A DNA stretch of 64,000 bases from Phytoactinopolyspora alkaliphila (lineage in GTDB: Bacteria; Actinomycetota; Actinomycetes; Jiangellales; Jiangellaceae). Numbering within the stretch: the stretch's first letter is position 1; each line of letters begins with the position of its first letter. Where the stretch lies: the NCBI RefSeq assembly GCF_010550695.1, contig NZ_JAAGOB010000005.1, forward strand, positions 307,547 to 371,546. The letters run 5' to 3'. The position numbers and the translations under genes were made by a program. Below the pieces are notes generated by a model, which worked only from the letters and a program-made list of their open reading frames with translations, ran no database searches and was not told the DNA's origin. This document shows, one piece after another, positions 7,725 through 16,957 of the stretch.

Positions 7725-9047
7725 ATGATGGACAACGGCAGTACGGGACCCCGGATACTCATCGCAGGCGCCGGCTACGCGGGGCTTTACACGGCGCTGC
7801 GGCTGCAATCCACCTTGCGGCGGGGGGAAGCGTCGGTGACGGTCGTCGATCCACGGCCGTACATGACGTATCAGCCGTTCCTCCCGGAGGTGGCCGCGGG
7901 TGCGCTTGAGCCGCGCCGGCTGGCGGCACCGCTGCGGGAGGTGCTGGACGCCTGCCACGTGCTGACCGCCAGCGTGACGAGCATCGACACCACCCGCCGC
8001 TCGGTGCGGGTGGACGTGTCCGCTGGTCACACGGAGGAGCTGGGCTACGACCTGCTGGCCCTCACAGTGGGCTCGGTGACGAAGACCTTCGCCGTGCCTG
8101 GGCTGGCCGAGCAGGCGGTCGGCTTCACCACTTTGGGTGAGGCAGTCTACCTACGCAATCATGTGCTCTCGCGGCTGGACCAGGCCGCTTCGACCCTCGA
8201 CCCGGAACTCCGCGCCGCCCTGCTGACCTTCGTGTTCGTCGGTGGCGGATACGCCGGTATCGAGGCGTTGGGGGAGCTGGAGGACATGACTCGCTTCGCC
8301 GCGCGCCGCTACTACCCCTCGATCGATCCATCGCAGATGCGGTGGATCCTGGTGGAGGCCGTCGACCGCATCATGCCCGAGGTGGGCACGTCCCTTGCCG
8401 ACTACACGGCCGGGATTCTGCGCGAGCGCGGCATCGAGGTGCGGATGGGAACCACCGTCGAGTCGATGGAAGGCGGGCAGGTCGTCCTGTCCGATGGGTC
8501 GTCCTTCGGCGCCGGGACCGTTGTCTGGACCACCGGCGTCGTGGCCAACCCGATGGTGGCCGACGCCGAGCTGCCCCATGACCAGCTCGGCCGAGCATTG
8601 TGCGCGCCGAATCTCCAGGTGCGCGGCGTGCCTGGCGTATGCGCAGCGGGCGACTGCGCGGCGGTGCCGGATCTGACAGCCGGCGAGGAAGGCGCCACTT
8701 GCCCGCCCGCCGCGCAGCACGCCGTGCGCCAGGGCAAGCTTCTCGGGGACAACATCCGGTCGATGATTCGCGGTCAGCAGCCCCGTGATTATGCCCATCG
8801 GAGTGCGGGCGCGGTGGCCACGCTCGGCCATCACCAAGGCGTGGCCGAGGTCTACGGCCTCCGCCTCAAGGGATGGCCGGCGTGGGCACTGCACCGTCTG
8901 TACCACGTCACGCAACTGCCCACGGCAAGCCGGAAGGCGCGCGTCCTCGCGGACTGGATGCTCGACGGCGTGTTCCCCCGGCAGATCGCCGCGACCGGTG
9001 AGTTGCACGAGCCGCGCCAGGAGTTCGTCACTCAAGCTCGCCGGTGA
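7725..9047 (+). CDS. ndh: Type II NADH dehydrogenase / FAD-dependent pyridine nucleotide oxidoreductase
   Basis: This 440-residue two-dinucleotide-binding flavoprotein is probably the non-proton-pumping NADH:menaquinone oxidoreductase. The FAD site is ILIAGAGYAGLYTALRL at residues 11-27, the NADH site is FVFVGGGYAGIEALGEL, and the second FAD contact is VCAAGDCAAVPD. TYQPFLPEVAAGALEP is typical of the family. ATG at 7725 or 7728 fits the GAGG just upstream. It overlaps the convergent Rv2629-like gene by 20 bp. Related carotenoid- or sulfide-oxidising paralogues are possible, but NDH-2 is the best fit. Confidence 0.85.
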   Translation: MMDNGSTGPRILIAGAGYAGLYTALRLQSTLRRGEASVTVVDPRPYMTYQPFLPEVAAGALEPRRLAAPLREVLDACHVLTASVTSIDTTRRSVRVDVSAGHTEELGYDLLALTVGSVTKTFAVPGLAEQAVGFTTLGEAVYLRNHVLSRLDQAASTLDPELRAALLTFVFVGGGYAGIEALGELEDMTRFAARRYYPSIDPSQMRWILVEAVDRIMPEVGTSLADYTAGILRERGIEVRMGTTVESMEGGQVVLSDGSSFGAGTVVWTTGVVANPMVADAELPHDQLGRALCAPNLQVRGVPGVCAAGDCAAVPDLTAGEEGATCPPAAQHAVRQGKLLGDNIRSMIRGQQPRDYAHRSAGAVATLGHHQGVAEVYGLRLKGWPAWALHRLYHVTQLPTASRKARVLADWMLDGVFPRQIAATGELHEPRQEFVTQARR

Positions 9048-10164
9048 CCGCGGAGCCGCTTCGCTGGTCGTCCCACCGGAGGACGGCGGACACTCCGTCC
9101 CCGGACTTGGCTCGCGGGACGATTGCCACCTCGGCGTCGGTGGCCGCGGCCGCGCACACGACGGCGAGGTCGGCGCGAAGCTCGTCGGAGTTCTGCGCCT
9201 CCGTCGGCAGGGGAAGCCCGGGGTAGTCACGCGTGGCGACGATCTGTGTGGAGGCCTCGTCCGGAGACAGGAGAACCGTGCGAACCTGCCCGAGCGTGAG
9301 CTTGCCGAGCACCTCCCTGAGCCCGACGGCGGCGGCACCGCCCCGGCCGGCCTGCTCCTCGAGCTCATTCAGCGTGCGTAACCGATCGGTGACGACGACG
9401 TCCCCGACCGCGTGGTCGATCGCCTGGTCCAGTGCATCCCGGGATGAACCGGCCGCCCGTCCGCCGGTTTCGAGCTCAACGAGGATCTCGCGCGCCTTCT
9501 CGGACACGGCATGACGGATCTCCCCCTGCGCGCGCAGGTCTCCCGCCACCACTACCAGAGGCACTCCGTCGTCGACGTGGCGATCGATCTCGGCGGCGAC
9601 CTCCTCGGCGTTGCGCCGCCAGGTCCATTCCGAGCGCCGCTGGTACTGCTTGTGCGCCCAGCCGCCGACAGCCACCTTCTTCACGTGCAGATCGTCGCCG
9701 TGGAAGCTGTCGGTCACGACGGGCGGTTCGGGCCAGGCGTCATACAGCTCGAAATCGGCACCTTCTCGGTCGGCGAGTACGACCAGTACGGGCATCGTCG
9801 TGCTGCGGTCGCTGAGCCAGCCGGTGACGTCCGGAAGCGGACCCCAGGTCAGGGCTTCCTGCGCACGCGGCCTGAGTGTGACCTCGTCGAGCAGGATCTC
9901 GTCGTCGGCGGCCACAACCATCCGAGCTACGCGTCCACCGGCACCGCTCGGGTCTAGCACCCGCTCACCCACCAGGTCGAGGAGAGATGCGGGCGCTCCA
10001 GCGCGATGCAGTTCTTCGCGGGCGGACCGCCAGCGCACGCCGATCCGGTGCTCGGCCTCGTCCACATCGCGACTGACATCGATATATACGCTCAGGAAAG
10101 GCCCGGGCCGGGAGCAGATCACGGAGACCGTGCTGGTGATGCTGTTCGATTGCTGCTGGATCAT
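9028..10164 (-). CDS. Rv2629/Vms1-like (baeRF2) protein, probable ribosome-associated hibernation or release-like factor
   Basis: This 378-residue protein belongs to the bacterial archaeo-eukaryotic release-factor-like group that includes Mycobacterium tuberculosis Rv2629 and the hibernation factor Balon. It begins with a strand SRPGPFLSVYIDVSRDVDEAE. In the middle comes VGGWAHKQYQRRSEWTWRRN, where eRF1 relatives carry a ribosome-acting loop; the GGQ of classical release factors is absent. A terminal L7Ae-like part follows (DELRADLAVVCAAAATDAEV). CGGAG precedes the ATG. The neighbouring general-stress sigma factor and GAF-ANTAR protein suggest a stress setting. The family call is fairly firm; the ribosomal role is by homology. 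Confidence 0.75.
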   Translation of the reverse strand: MIQQQSNSITSTVSVICSRPGPFLSVYIDVSRDVDEAEHRIGVRWRSAREELHRAGAPASLLDLVGERVLDPSGAGGRVARMVVAADDEILLDEVTLRPRAQEALTWGPLPDVTGWLSDRSTTMPVLVVLADREGADFELYDAWPEPPVVTDSFHGDDLHVKKVAVGGWAHKQYQRRSEWTWRRNAEEVAAEIDRHVDDGVPLVVVAGDLRAQGEIRHAVSEKAREILVELETGGRAAGSSRDALDQAIDHAVGDVVVTDRLRTLNELEEQAGRGGAAAVGLREVLGKLTLGQVRTVLLSPDEASTQIVATRDYPGLPLPTEAQNSDELRADLAVVCAAAATDAEVAIVPRAKSGDGVSAVLRWDDQRSGSAVTGELE

Positions 10165-10360
10165 TCCGTACTCCGATTGGTTGACGGCAGCGTGTTAAGC
10201 AACCGTTTACCCAGGTAGACCGCGCGCACACGGTCCAGCTTCCGTTTGTAAAGAGTGCGTCATCCTGGTTTCGCGCGGTGCCGTGCGGGGCCACCATGGT
10301 CATGAATGGGGTGGCGTTCGACTAGTGCACGACAGGGCGAGGTCGCCCATGTGGGAGGCC

Positions 10361-11047
10361 ATGGTGAGTTCGCAGGACGCGCATGATCTGGCTGACGCCG
10401 CTCGGCTTCTCGCGGAGGAGCACACGCTCGAGGAAACCCTTCAGCGCGTCGTGGACATCGCGACAGAACTCACTGACGCGGAAGGGAGCGGCCTGCTCCT
10501 GTACGACGCCGAGCAGCATCTCGGGCCCGCGGCCGCGACAGACGAAGCGGTAGAGATGGCTGATCAGATTCAAGAAAGCTTGGACGAAGGACCCGGGCTG
10601 AGCGCCGGCCGGGCGCACCGTTGTTACCTGGTGCGCGACACCGGCACTGATCTGCGCTGGCCACGGTGGGGTCCGATTGTCGCGGACCTCGGCATCACCA
10701 GCGTGCTGAGCGCCTGCGTCTATACCAAGGACCGCACCATCGGCACGTTGAACCTGTATTCCTCGCACGCCGACGCGCTGGCCGAGCGGGACGCCGAACG
10801 AGCACGTCTCCTGGCCAGCCACGCGGCCGTCGCCATCGACACCGCTCAGGAGGAGGCGGGCTTGCGCCTGGCCATCGAAACGAGAAATCTGATCGGCCAG
10901 GCGCAAGGCCTCCTCATGGAGCGTTACGGGCTGAGCGCGCGTCAGGCGTTCGACCTTCTCCGGCAGCACGCCGAACGGTCCAATATCACGCTGCGCGCGG
11001 CCGCGGAACAGCTCGTGCAGAACCGGAACCTTCTTGATCCTCACTGA
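10361..11047 (+). CDS. GAF and ANTAR domain protein (putative RNA-binding antiterminator)
   Basis: This 228-residue regulator has an N-terminal GAF sensor domain (about residues 10-155, with LVRDTGTDLRWPRWG and IGTLNLYSSHADA). A C-terminal ANTAR domain follows (about 170-225, AIETRNLIGQAQGLLMERYG and SARQAFDLLRQHAERSN). ANTAR domains bind paired RNA hairpins to prevent termination. The ATG at 10361 is preceded by GGGAGG. The open frame continues upstream, but that part lacks domain sequence. Its 3' end overlaps the convergent sigma factor gene by 62 bp. The GAF ligand is unknown. Confidence 0.85.
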   Translation: MVSSQDAHDLADAARLLAEEHTLEETLQRVVDIATELTDAEGSGLLLYDAEQHLGPAAATDEAVEMADQIQESLDEGPGLSAGRAHRCYLVRDTGTDLRWPRWGPIVADLGITSVLSACVYTKDRTIGTLNLYSSHADALAERDAERARLLASHAAVAIDTAQEEAGLRLAIETRNLIGQAQGLLMERYGLSARQAFDLLRQHAERSNITLRAAAEQLVQNRNLLDPH

Positions 11048-11873
11048 CTGGGCCGTCGGCTTCAAGTGAGCCGAGCTGGCTTCGCAAGTGCCCCAGAATG
11101 CGCGCCAGCAGCCGCGAAACCTGCATCTGCGTGACGCCGAGCTCCTGCGCGATCTCTTGCTGTGTCCAACCGCGGAAGAATCGCAGGAAGAGGATGCGCT
11201 TGTCGCGTTCCGGAAGGTCGCGGCAGAGAGGCTTCAGCGCTGTGGTGGCTTCGGACCGGTCGTAGTTCCGGTCTTCGTCGCCGAGCAAGTCAGCCAGCGA
11301 GCTGGCTTCCTCCGTACGCGTCGGCGCATCGATGGATACCGGTGTGTAGCAGCTGCGGCAGGCCAGTGCTTCGTTGACGTCGCTGACGTCCTCGTCGAGC
11401 TGGTCGGCGAGTTCATCCGCAGTGGGCGTTCGCCCCAAAGTCTGGGACATCTCAGAAGTGGCGGCCGTCAGCTGCCGGTGGAGATCCTGGATGCGCCTCG
11501 GCGGGCGAATGGTCCAGCCCTGATCACGGAAGAAGCGCTTGATCTCACCCGTGATGGTGGGCATGGCGAACGAGATGAAGTCGATGCCCTTCTCGGGTGA
11601 GAAGCGCCGGACCGCATTGACCAGGCCGACGTATGCGACCTGCGTGATGTCCGCGTGCTCTTCGGCGCGGCGCGCATACTTTCGCGCGATGGACTCCGCG
11701 AGCTTGGAGTTCAACAGGATGACCTGGTCTTCCAGGTGCCTTCGTTCGGCTGGGTCGGTCGCCCTGCTCGCTTCTTCCAGCAACCGCTGAGTCACACTGG
11801 CGCGATCTGCATCATTGCGGCCGTGGTGTGTGGAATTTCTGGAAGCAGTTATCTGAGTGGACAAGGCCAACAC
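10986..11873 (-). CDS. RNA polymerase sigma factor, SigB/SigF/SigG general-stress type
   Basis: This 295-residue group 3 sigma-70 factor shows region 2 (EEHADITQVAYVGLVNAVRR, FISFAMPTITGEIKRFFRD, WTIRPPRRIQDL), region 3 (LGRTPTADELADQLD) and region 4 (PERDKRILFLRFFRGWTQQE, IAQELGVTQMQVSRLLARI). In actinomycetes such factors drive osmotic, oxidative and stationary-phase genes and are held by anti-sigma factors, but no anti-sigma gene is adjacent. The start is GTG at 11873 with a weak ribosome site, so TTG codons just inside are possible. The last 62 bp overlap the convergent GAF-ANTAR gene, and the C-terminal tail after region 4 is low-complexity. Confidence 0.9.
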   Translation of the reverse strand: MLALSTQITASRNSTHHGRNDADRASVTQRLLEEASRATDPAERRHLEDQVILLNSKLAESIARKYARRAEEHADITQVAYVGLVNAVRRFSPEKGIDFISFAMPTITGEIKRFFRDQGWTIRPPRRIQDLHRQLTAATSEMSQTLGRTPTADELADQLDEDVSDVNEALACRSCYTPVSIDAPTRTEEASSLADLLGDEDRNYDRSEATTALKPLCRDLPERDKRILFLRFFRGWTQQEIAQELGVTQMQVSRLLARILGHLRSQLGSLEADGPVSEDQEGSGSARAVPRPRAA

Positions 11874-11958
11874 CTACTCAAAGATCGAGCCGATGTGGCT
11901 GCTGCTTAACCACGTCGTTCTGGTACTTAGCGAAACATGGGCCCGGAGCGTTGTCAAC

Positions 11959-12090
11959 CTAGTCTGCGACAAACAAGATGATCATCATCAGGGCGAGGAA
12001 GGCGCCAAGGATGACCATGATCGAGATGAAGAACCGTGGACGGGAGGACTGGCTGGAGCCCTGCTCATGGCCATGATTACTGTCCGGCAT
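11959..12090 (-). CDS. Small single-pass membrane protein
   Basis: This 43-residue frame has a hydrophilic N-terminus (MPDSNHGHEQGSSQSSRPR) and one hydrophobic helix (FFISIMVILGAFLALMMIIL) ending FVAD. It lies 85 bp upstream of the sigma factor gene on the same strand, so the two could be cotranscribed. No clear ribosome site precedes the ATG, and the frame stays open upstream, so the start may be earlier. No family is recognised. Confidence rests on the convincing transmembrane segment in otherwise empty DNA. Confidence 0.45.
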   Translation of the reverse strand: MPDSNHGHEQGSSQSSRPRFFISIMVILGAFLALMMIILFVAD

Positions 12091-12247
12091 GCTGAGGCTG
12101 GTACCCGGGTTGAGGTGTTTGTAAACGCGCCCTGTTTGACCTGCGGTGCGGCATTGGCGTTTCGGTACGGACCACCGGACGAAGAAGGCTCGAAATTCTG
12201 TGCAGAAGCGGGAACGTCGACACGTGTGAGGTAAGACAAAAGGCACG

Positions 12248-12287
12248 ACGGCGGCGGGATCGGTCACATCGTTCGGCCCGCCGCCGT
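12248..12287 (-). terminator. GC-rich hairpin downstream of tex
   Basis: An 11-bp perfect stem (ACGGCGGCGGG/CCCGCCGCCGT) with an 18-base loop lies 56 bp past the tex stop on the minus strand. There is no clear U-tract, as is common in actinomycetes. Confidence 0.6.
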
Positions 12288-12342
12288 GGAGATTCAGAGG
12301 GCCGCCGCCAGGGCGCATTTCCCGGTGTGGAACGTGCGCGCG

Positions 12343-14715
12343 TCAGTCGCCGGTGTTGTGGTAGCCGGCTCGGCGTAGTGCGTCGGCGATGGCGCCCTGC
12401 GGTGCGGCCGGTCCGCCCTGCGCGGGCTTCGGCTGTGGACGGCCGCGCCCGCGGTTCTTCCCAGCCGATGTACCCGGCCGGGAGTCACCCTTTCCTCCGG
12501 GCGAGCGGCCGGGCGCTTCGGTGGACGGCACCTCGTCGTCGAGCCGCAGCGTCAGGGATATCCGCTTGCGAGGCACATCGACGTCGAGCACCTTCACCGT
12601 CACGACGTCGCCGGGCTTGACCACTTCGCGCGGATCCGTCACATACTCACGCGACATCGCCGAGATGTGGACCAACCCGTCCTGGTGGACACCCACGTCG
12701 ACGAATGCGCCGAAGGCTGCGACGTTGGTGACCACGCCCTCGAGTCGCATCCCCGGTGCCAGGTCCTCGACCTTCTCGATGCCGTCCGTGAACGTGGCAG
12801 TCTTGAACGAAGGCCGAGGATCCCGGCCCGGTTTCTCTAGCTCTTTCAGGACATCGGTGATGGTGGGCAACCCCACGGAACCGTCCACGAACTGCGACGG
12901 CTTCAGCCCGCGCAGGGCATTGCCGTTGCCGAGCAGGGACTTGACGTCACCCCCGGCTGCCTTCGCGATGCGGCGGGCCAGCGGGTAGGACTCCGGATGC
13001 ACGCTGGACGCATCCAGCGGCTCGTCACCGCCGCGGATGCGCAGGAAGCCAGCACACTGCTCGAATGCCTTGGATCCGAGGCGAGGCACCGACTTCAGTG
13101 CGGTCCTCGCGCGGAACGGTCCGTTGCTCTCCCGATGCGCGACGATGTTCTCCGCCAGCCCGGTACTGATCCCGGAGACGCGGGAGAGCAATGGTGACGA
13201 CGCGGTGTTGAGGTCCACTCCCACGGCGTTGACGCAGTCCTCAACTACCGCGTCCAGCGAACGGGAGAGCGCCGTCTCGGCGAGGTCATGCTGGTACTGG
13301 CCGACACCAATGGATTTGGGCTCAATCTTCACCAGCTCGGCCAGTGGGTCTTGCAGCCGCCGCGCGATAGATACGGCGCCACGGATCGAGACGTCCAGAT
13401 CCGGCAGCTCCCGCGAGGCGAACGGCGACGCCGAATACACCGACGCGCCCGCCTCAGAGACCATGATCTTGGTCAGCGAGCGATCCGGCATCAGCTTAAC
13501 CAACTCCGCCGCGAGCTGGTCGGTTTCGCGGGATGCCGTGCCGTTGCCGATGGCGATCAGCTCTACGCTGTGCTCCCGGACCAGCTTCGCGAGCACTGCC
13601 AGCGCCTCGTCCCACTGTCCTTGCGGCTTGTGCGGATACACGGCCGCGGTGGCGACGACCTTGCCCGTGGCATCTACCACGGCCACCTTGACGCCGGTGC
13701 GGTACGCCGGGTCCAGACCCATGGTGGGACGGCTCCCGGCCGGCGCCGCGAGCAACAAGTCGCGGAGGTTCCCCGCGAAGACCTGAATGGCGTCTTCCTC
13801 CGCGGACTGACGCACCCGCATGCGCACGTCCAGGGACAGGTTGACCACGATGCGAGTGCGCCACGCCCACCGCACGGTGTCCGCCAGCCAGCGGTCTGCC
13901 GGGCGACCCCGGTTGACGATTCCGAACTTGGCGGCGATAGCGATTTCGTAGTCCGTGGGACCGGCTGCCGGCTCCTCCTCGTCGGGAGCCGGATCCACGG
14001 TGAGGTCGAGGATCTCTTCCTTCTCGCCTCGGAACATGGCCAGCGCCCGGTGTGACGGGACGGCCGCCAGGGGCTCGGAGAAGTCGAAATAGTCGCTGAA
14101 CTTCGCGCCGGTCGCTTCGGCGCCGGGCCGCACCTTCGAGACCAGACGGCCACGCGACCACAGGCGCTCACGCAGCTCGCCGATGAGGTCGGCGTCCTCG
14201 GCGTACATCTCCACCAGGATGGACCGGGCGCCGTCGAGTGCCGCGGAGGCGTCCGGCACGGCGTCGTTGACGAACGGCTGCGCCGCGGCCTCAGGATCCT
14301 GGCCCGGATCCCTGAGCAGTCCCAGAGCAAGCGGCTCCAGGCCCGCCTCCCGGGCGATCTGCGCCTTGGTCCGCCGCTTGGGCTTGTACGGAAGATAGAT
14401 GTCCTCCAGGCGCGCCTTCGTCTCGGCGGCCATGATCTGCCCCTCGAGCTCCTCGGTGAGCTTGCCCTGATCGCGGATGGACTCGAGGATCGCCACGCGA
14501 CGTTCATCGAGCTCACGAAGGTAGCGCAAGCGTTCCTCGAGGGTCCGGAGCTGCGCGTCGTCCAGCGTCCCGGTGGCTTCCTTGCGGTACCGCGCGATGA
14601 ACGGCACCGTGGCGCCTTCGTCGAGCAGGCCGACGGCTGCTCGAACCTGGCTCTCGCGCACGCCGAGTTCTTCGGCGATCTTCTGGTACACCGTGGCTTG
14701 CGTGGAAACGGTCAC
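12343..14715 (-). CDS. tex: Tex-family S1 RNA-binding protein
   Basis: This 790-residue homologue of the transcription accessory protein Tex has the full domain order. First comes an N-terminal helical part (VYQKIAEELGVRESQVRAAV, VPFIARYRKEATGTLDDAQL). A YqgF/RuvX-like nuclease fold follows (MGLDPAYRTGVKVAVVDATG). Then a helix-hairpin-helix region (DLNTASSPLLSRVSGISTGL) and a C-terminal S1 domain (GMRLEGVVTNVAAFGAFVDV, QDGLVHISAMS). A Lys/Arg/Pro-rich tail ends the protein. The GTG at 14715 gives the normal family start; the frame extends 30 codons further without family sequence. It is transcribed away from gntK across a shared promoter region. Confidence 0.92.
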   Translation of the reverse strand: MTVSTQATVYQKIAEELGVRESQVRAAVGLLDEGATVPFIARYRKEATGTLDDAQLRTLEERLRYLRELDERRVAILESIRDQGKLTEELEGQIMAAETKARLEDIYLPYKPKRRTKAQIAREAGLEPLALGLLRDPGQDPEAAAQPFVNDAVPDASAALDGARSILVEMYAEDADLIGELRERLWSRGRLVSKVRPGAEATGAKFSDYFDFSEPLAAVPSHRALAMFRGEKEEILDLTVDPAPDEEEPAAGPTDYEIAIAAKFGIVNRGRPADRWLADTVRWAWRTRIVVNLSLDVRMRVRQSAEEDAIQVFAGNLRDLLLAAPAGSRPTMGLDPAYRTGVKVAVVDATGKVVATAAVYPHKPQGQWDEALAVLAKLVREHSVELIAIGNGTASRETDQLAAELVKLMPDRSLTKIMVSEAGASVYSASPFASRELPDLDVSIRGAVSIARRLQDPLAELVKIEPKSIGVGQYQHDLAETALSRSLDAVVEDCVNAVGVDLNTASSPLLSRVSGISTGLAENIVAHRESNGPFRARTALKSVPRLGSKAFEQCAGFLRIRGGDEPLDASSVHPESYPLARRIAKAAGGDVKSLLGNGNALRGLKPSQFVDGSVGLPTITDVLKELEKPGRDPRPSFKTATFTDGIEKVEDLAPGMRLEGVVTNVAAFGAFVDVGVHQDGLVHISAMSREYVTDPREVVKPGDVVTVKVLDVDVPRKRISLTLRLDDEVPSTEAPGRSPGGKGDSRPGTSAGKNRGRGRPQPKPAQGGPAAPQGAIADALRRAGYHNTGD

Positions 14716-14938
14716 AACCCCAACCCGATCTCTGCTTTGCTGATTCGCGATCCGTGCAGGACGCCGAGTGGACATTCTGCACGGCGGGACCGACATGGCT
14801 CGCACGGACCCGTCGTGGTTGGCAGGACCGGGGAAAACCCGGTCGGCGAGGCATCGGAGTATCCCGGCGGGATGCTAGTTTTGAGGACGTTTGCGCGGCA
14901 GCGCAGCTCCTCGCTCATGCTCTTGGGAGGCCAGACCG

Positions 14939-15463
14939 GTGAGAGGCACGCCCCAGCACATCGTCGTCATGGGAGTCGCCGGATCCGGCAAGACGACCGT
15001 CGCGAAACTCCTCGCCAAGCGGCTGGCATGGCCGTACGCGGAGGGGGACGACTTCCACCCGGAGGCCAACGTGGAGAAGATGGCGGCCGGCACGCCCCTC
15101 GAGGACGAGGATCGCTGGCCGTGGCTTCGGGCGGTGGCGGAGTGGATGTCCGCGCAGGCCGCCGACGGGCGCAGCTCCATCGTCACCTGCTCGGCACTGC
15201 GTCGCGCGTACCGCGACGTGCTGCGCGACGCCAACGGTACGGTCCGGTTCGCCCACCTGGCCGGAGACCGTGACCTGGTCGGGGAACGGATAGGCTTCCG
15301 TCGCGGGCACTTCATGCCGTCATCCCTCCTGGACTCCCAGTACGAGACCCTCGAAGACCTCGGGGACGACGAGGACGGTCTGGTCGTCGACATCGCCGAC
15401 GAACCGGAGCAGATCGCTGAGAGCATCGTCCAGGGGCTCGAGCTGAGGAGCAGGAATGGCTGA
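14939..15463 (+). CDS. gntK: Gluconokinase
   Basis: This 174-residue P-loop kinase phosphorylates gluconate to 6-phosphogluconate. The Walker A is VMGVAGSGKTTVAKLL, followed by the family motif YAEGDDFHPEANVEKMAAG and the LRRAYRDVLR arginine cluster. The GTG at 14939 is preceded by GGGAGG eight bases upstream; the open frame further up is not homologous. It overlaps the next gene, 6-phosphogluconate dehydrogenase, by 8 bp, so product and next enzyme are coupled. No gluconate transporter or GntR regulator lies adjacent. Confidence 0.92.
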   Translation: MRGTPQHIVVMGVAGSGKTTVAKLLAKRLAWPYAEGDDFHPEANVEKMAAGTPLEDEDRWPWLRAVAEWMSAQAADGRSSIVTCSALRRAYRDVLRDANGTVRFAHLAGDRDLVGERIGFRRGHFMPSSLLDSQYETLEDLGDDEDGLVVDIADEPEQIAESIVQGLELRSRNG

Positions 15464-16898
15464 CGACCAACTGGCCGAGATCGCGGTGACCGGCTTGGCC
15501 ACCATGGGTCGCAATCTGGCCCGCAACCTTGCCCGGAGCGGCTTCCGGGTGGCGGTTCACAACCGCAGCCAGGAGCGCACCGACGCGCTAGTGCGCGACT
15601 TCGGCCATGAGGGCCAGTTCATCCCGGCTGCAAGCCTCGACGATCTGGTCCAGTCTCTGGAACGTCCGCGGCGGGTCATCGTCATGGTGCAGGCCGGTGG
15701 ACCCACGGACGCGGTGATCGACCAGCTGCGCCCATTGCTAGAGTCCGGCGACATCATCGTCGATGCCGGGAACGCGCATTTCCAGGACACCCGCCGGCGC
15801 GAGGAACAGTTGCGCGAGGACGGCATCCATTTCGTCGGGGCCGGAGTCTCCGGAGGCGAGGAGGGCGCGCTGCTCGGGCCCAGCATCATGCCCGGTGGCA
15901 CGGCCGAGTCCTATGCCGCGCTCGAGCCGATGCTCACCAAGATCGCGGCTCAGGTCGACGACGAGCCGTGCTGCACGCACGTCGGCCCGGACGGCGCCGG
16001 TCATTTCGTGAAGATGCTGCACAACGGCATCGAATACGCGGACATGCAGCTCATCGCCGAGGCCTACGACCTGCTTCGCCAAGGGCTCGGTATGGAGCCC
16101 GCCGAGGTCGGGAAGGTCTTCGAACGCTGGAACAGTGGAGACCTCGAGTCGTTCCTGGTCGAGATCACCGCCGAGGTCCTGGCGCACATCGACGACAGCA
16201 CGGGCAGGCCCTTCGTCGACGTCGTCCTCGACCAGGCCGGTCAGAAGGGCACCGGCCGGTGGACGGTGATATCGGCGCTGGAGCTCGGTATACCCGTGAG
16301 CGGCATGGCCGAGGCGGTCTTCGCCCGGGGTCTGTCCAGTGACGCCGCCCGCCGCGCAGCCGCGCGTGAGGCGTTGCCTGGGCCTTCGGAACCGCCGGCC
16401 GTGCCGGACCGGCAGCGGTTCATCGACGACGTCCGGGATGCCCTCTACGCCTCCAAGCTGGTGGCATACGCTCAGGGCTTCGACACCATCCGCGCCGCGA
16501 GTGACGAGCACGACTGGAACATCGCCCTGGGCGACATGGCCACCATCTGGCGTGGCGGCTGTATCATCCGGGCACGCTTCCTGGATCGGATCCGGGAAGC
16601 CTACGAGCGCAATCCCGACCTGCCGTCGTTACTGGTCGACGAGTACTTCCGGGAAGCGGTCGCCAACGGGCAGGCGGGATGGCGCCGGGTTGTGGCCGCC
16701 GCGGCTCAGATGGGCATCCCGGCCCCCGGCTTCAGCAGTGCTCTCGCCTATTACGACGCACTGCGGGCGCCCAGGCTGCCGGCTGCCCTGATCCAGGGGC
16801 AACGAGACCTGTTCGGCGCGCACACGTACCGCCGGGTGGATCGGCCCGGCACCTATCACGTCGACTGGTCCGGCGCCCGCGGCGAAGAAGAGCGCTGA
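15456..16898 (+). CDS. gnd: 6-phosphogluconate dehydrogenase, decarboxylating
   Basis: This 480-residue enzyme oxidises and decarboxylates 6-phosphogluconate to ribulose-5-phosphate with NADP+. The Rossmann motif is GLATMGRNLARNLARSGF with NRSQERTD, consistent with NADP specificity. VSGGEEGALLGPSIMPGG and GPDGAGHFVKMLHNGIEY are the substrate and catalytic motifs (Lys and Glu). The C-terminal helical domain ends DRPGTYHVDWSG. Full family length. It forms a translationally overlapping pair with gntK. The mannose-6-phosphate isomerase gene follows about 60 bp later on the same strand. Confidence 0.95.
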   Translation: MADDQLAEIAVTGLATMGRNLARNLARSGFRVAVHNRSQERTDALVRDFGHEGQFIPAASLDDLVQSLERPRRVIVMVQAGGPTDAVIDQLRPLLESGDIIVDAGNAHFQDTRRREEQLREDGIHFVGAGVSGGEEGALLGPSIMPGGTAESYAALEPMLTKIAAQVDDEPCCTHVGPDGAGHFVKMLHNGIEYADMQLIAEAYDLLRQGLGMEPAEVGKVFERWNSGDLESFLVEITAEVLAHIDDSTGRPFVDVVLDQAGQKGTGRWTVISALELGIPVSGMAEAVFARGLSSDAARRAAAREALPGPSEPPAVPDRQRFIDDVRDALYASKLVAYAQGFDTIRAASDEHDWNIALGDMATIWRGGCIIRARFLDRIREAYERNPDLPSLLVDEYFREAVANGQAGWRRVVAAAAQMGIPAPGFSSALAYYDALRAPRLPAALIQGQRDLFGAHTYRRVDRPGTYHVDWSGARGEEER

Positions 16899-16957
16899 CC
16901 ACGCCCGGCGCTGGACGGCTGCCCGAGTCCCGAAACCCGGATCTGATGGAGGTTCTC

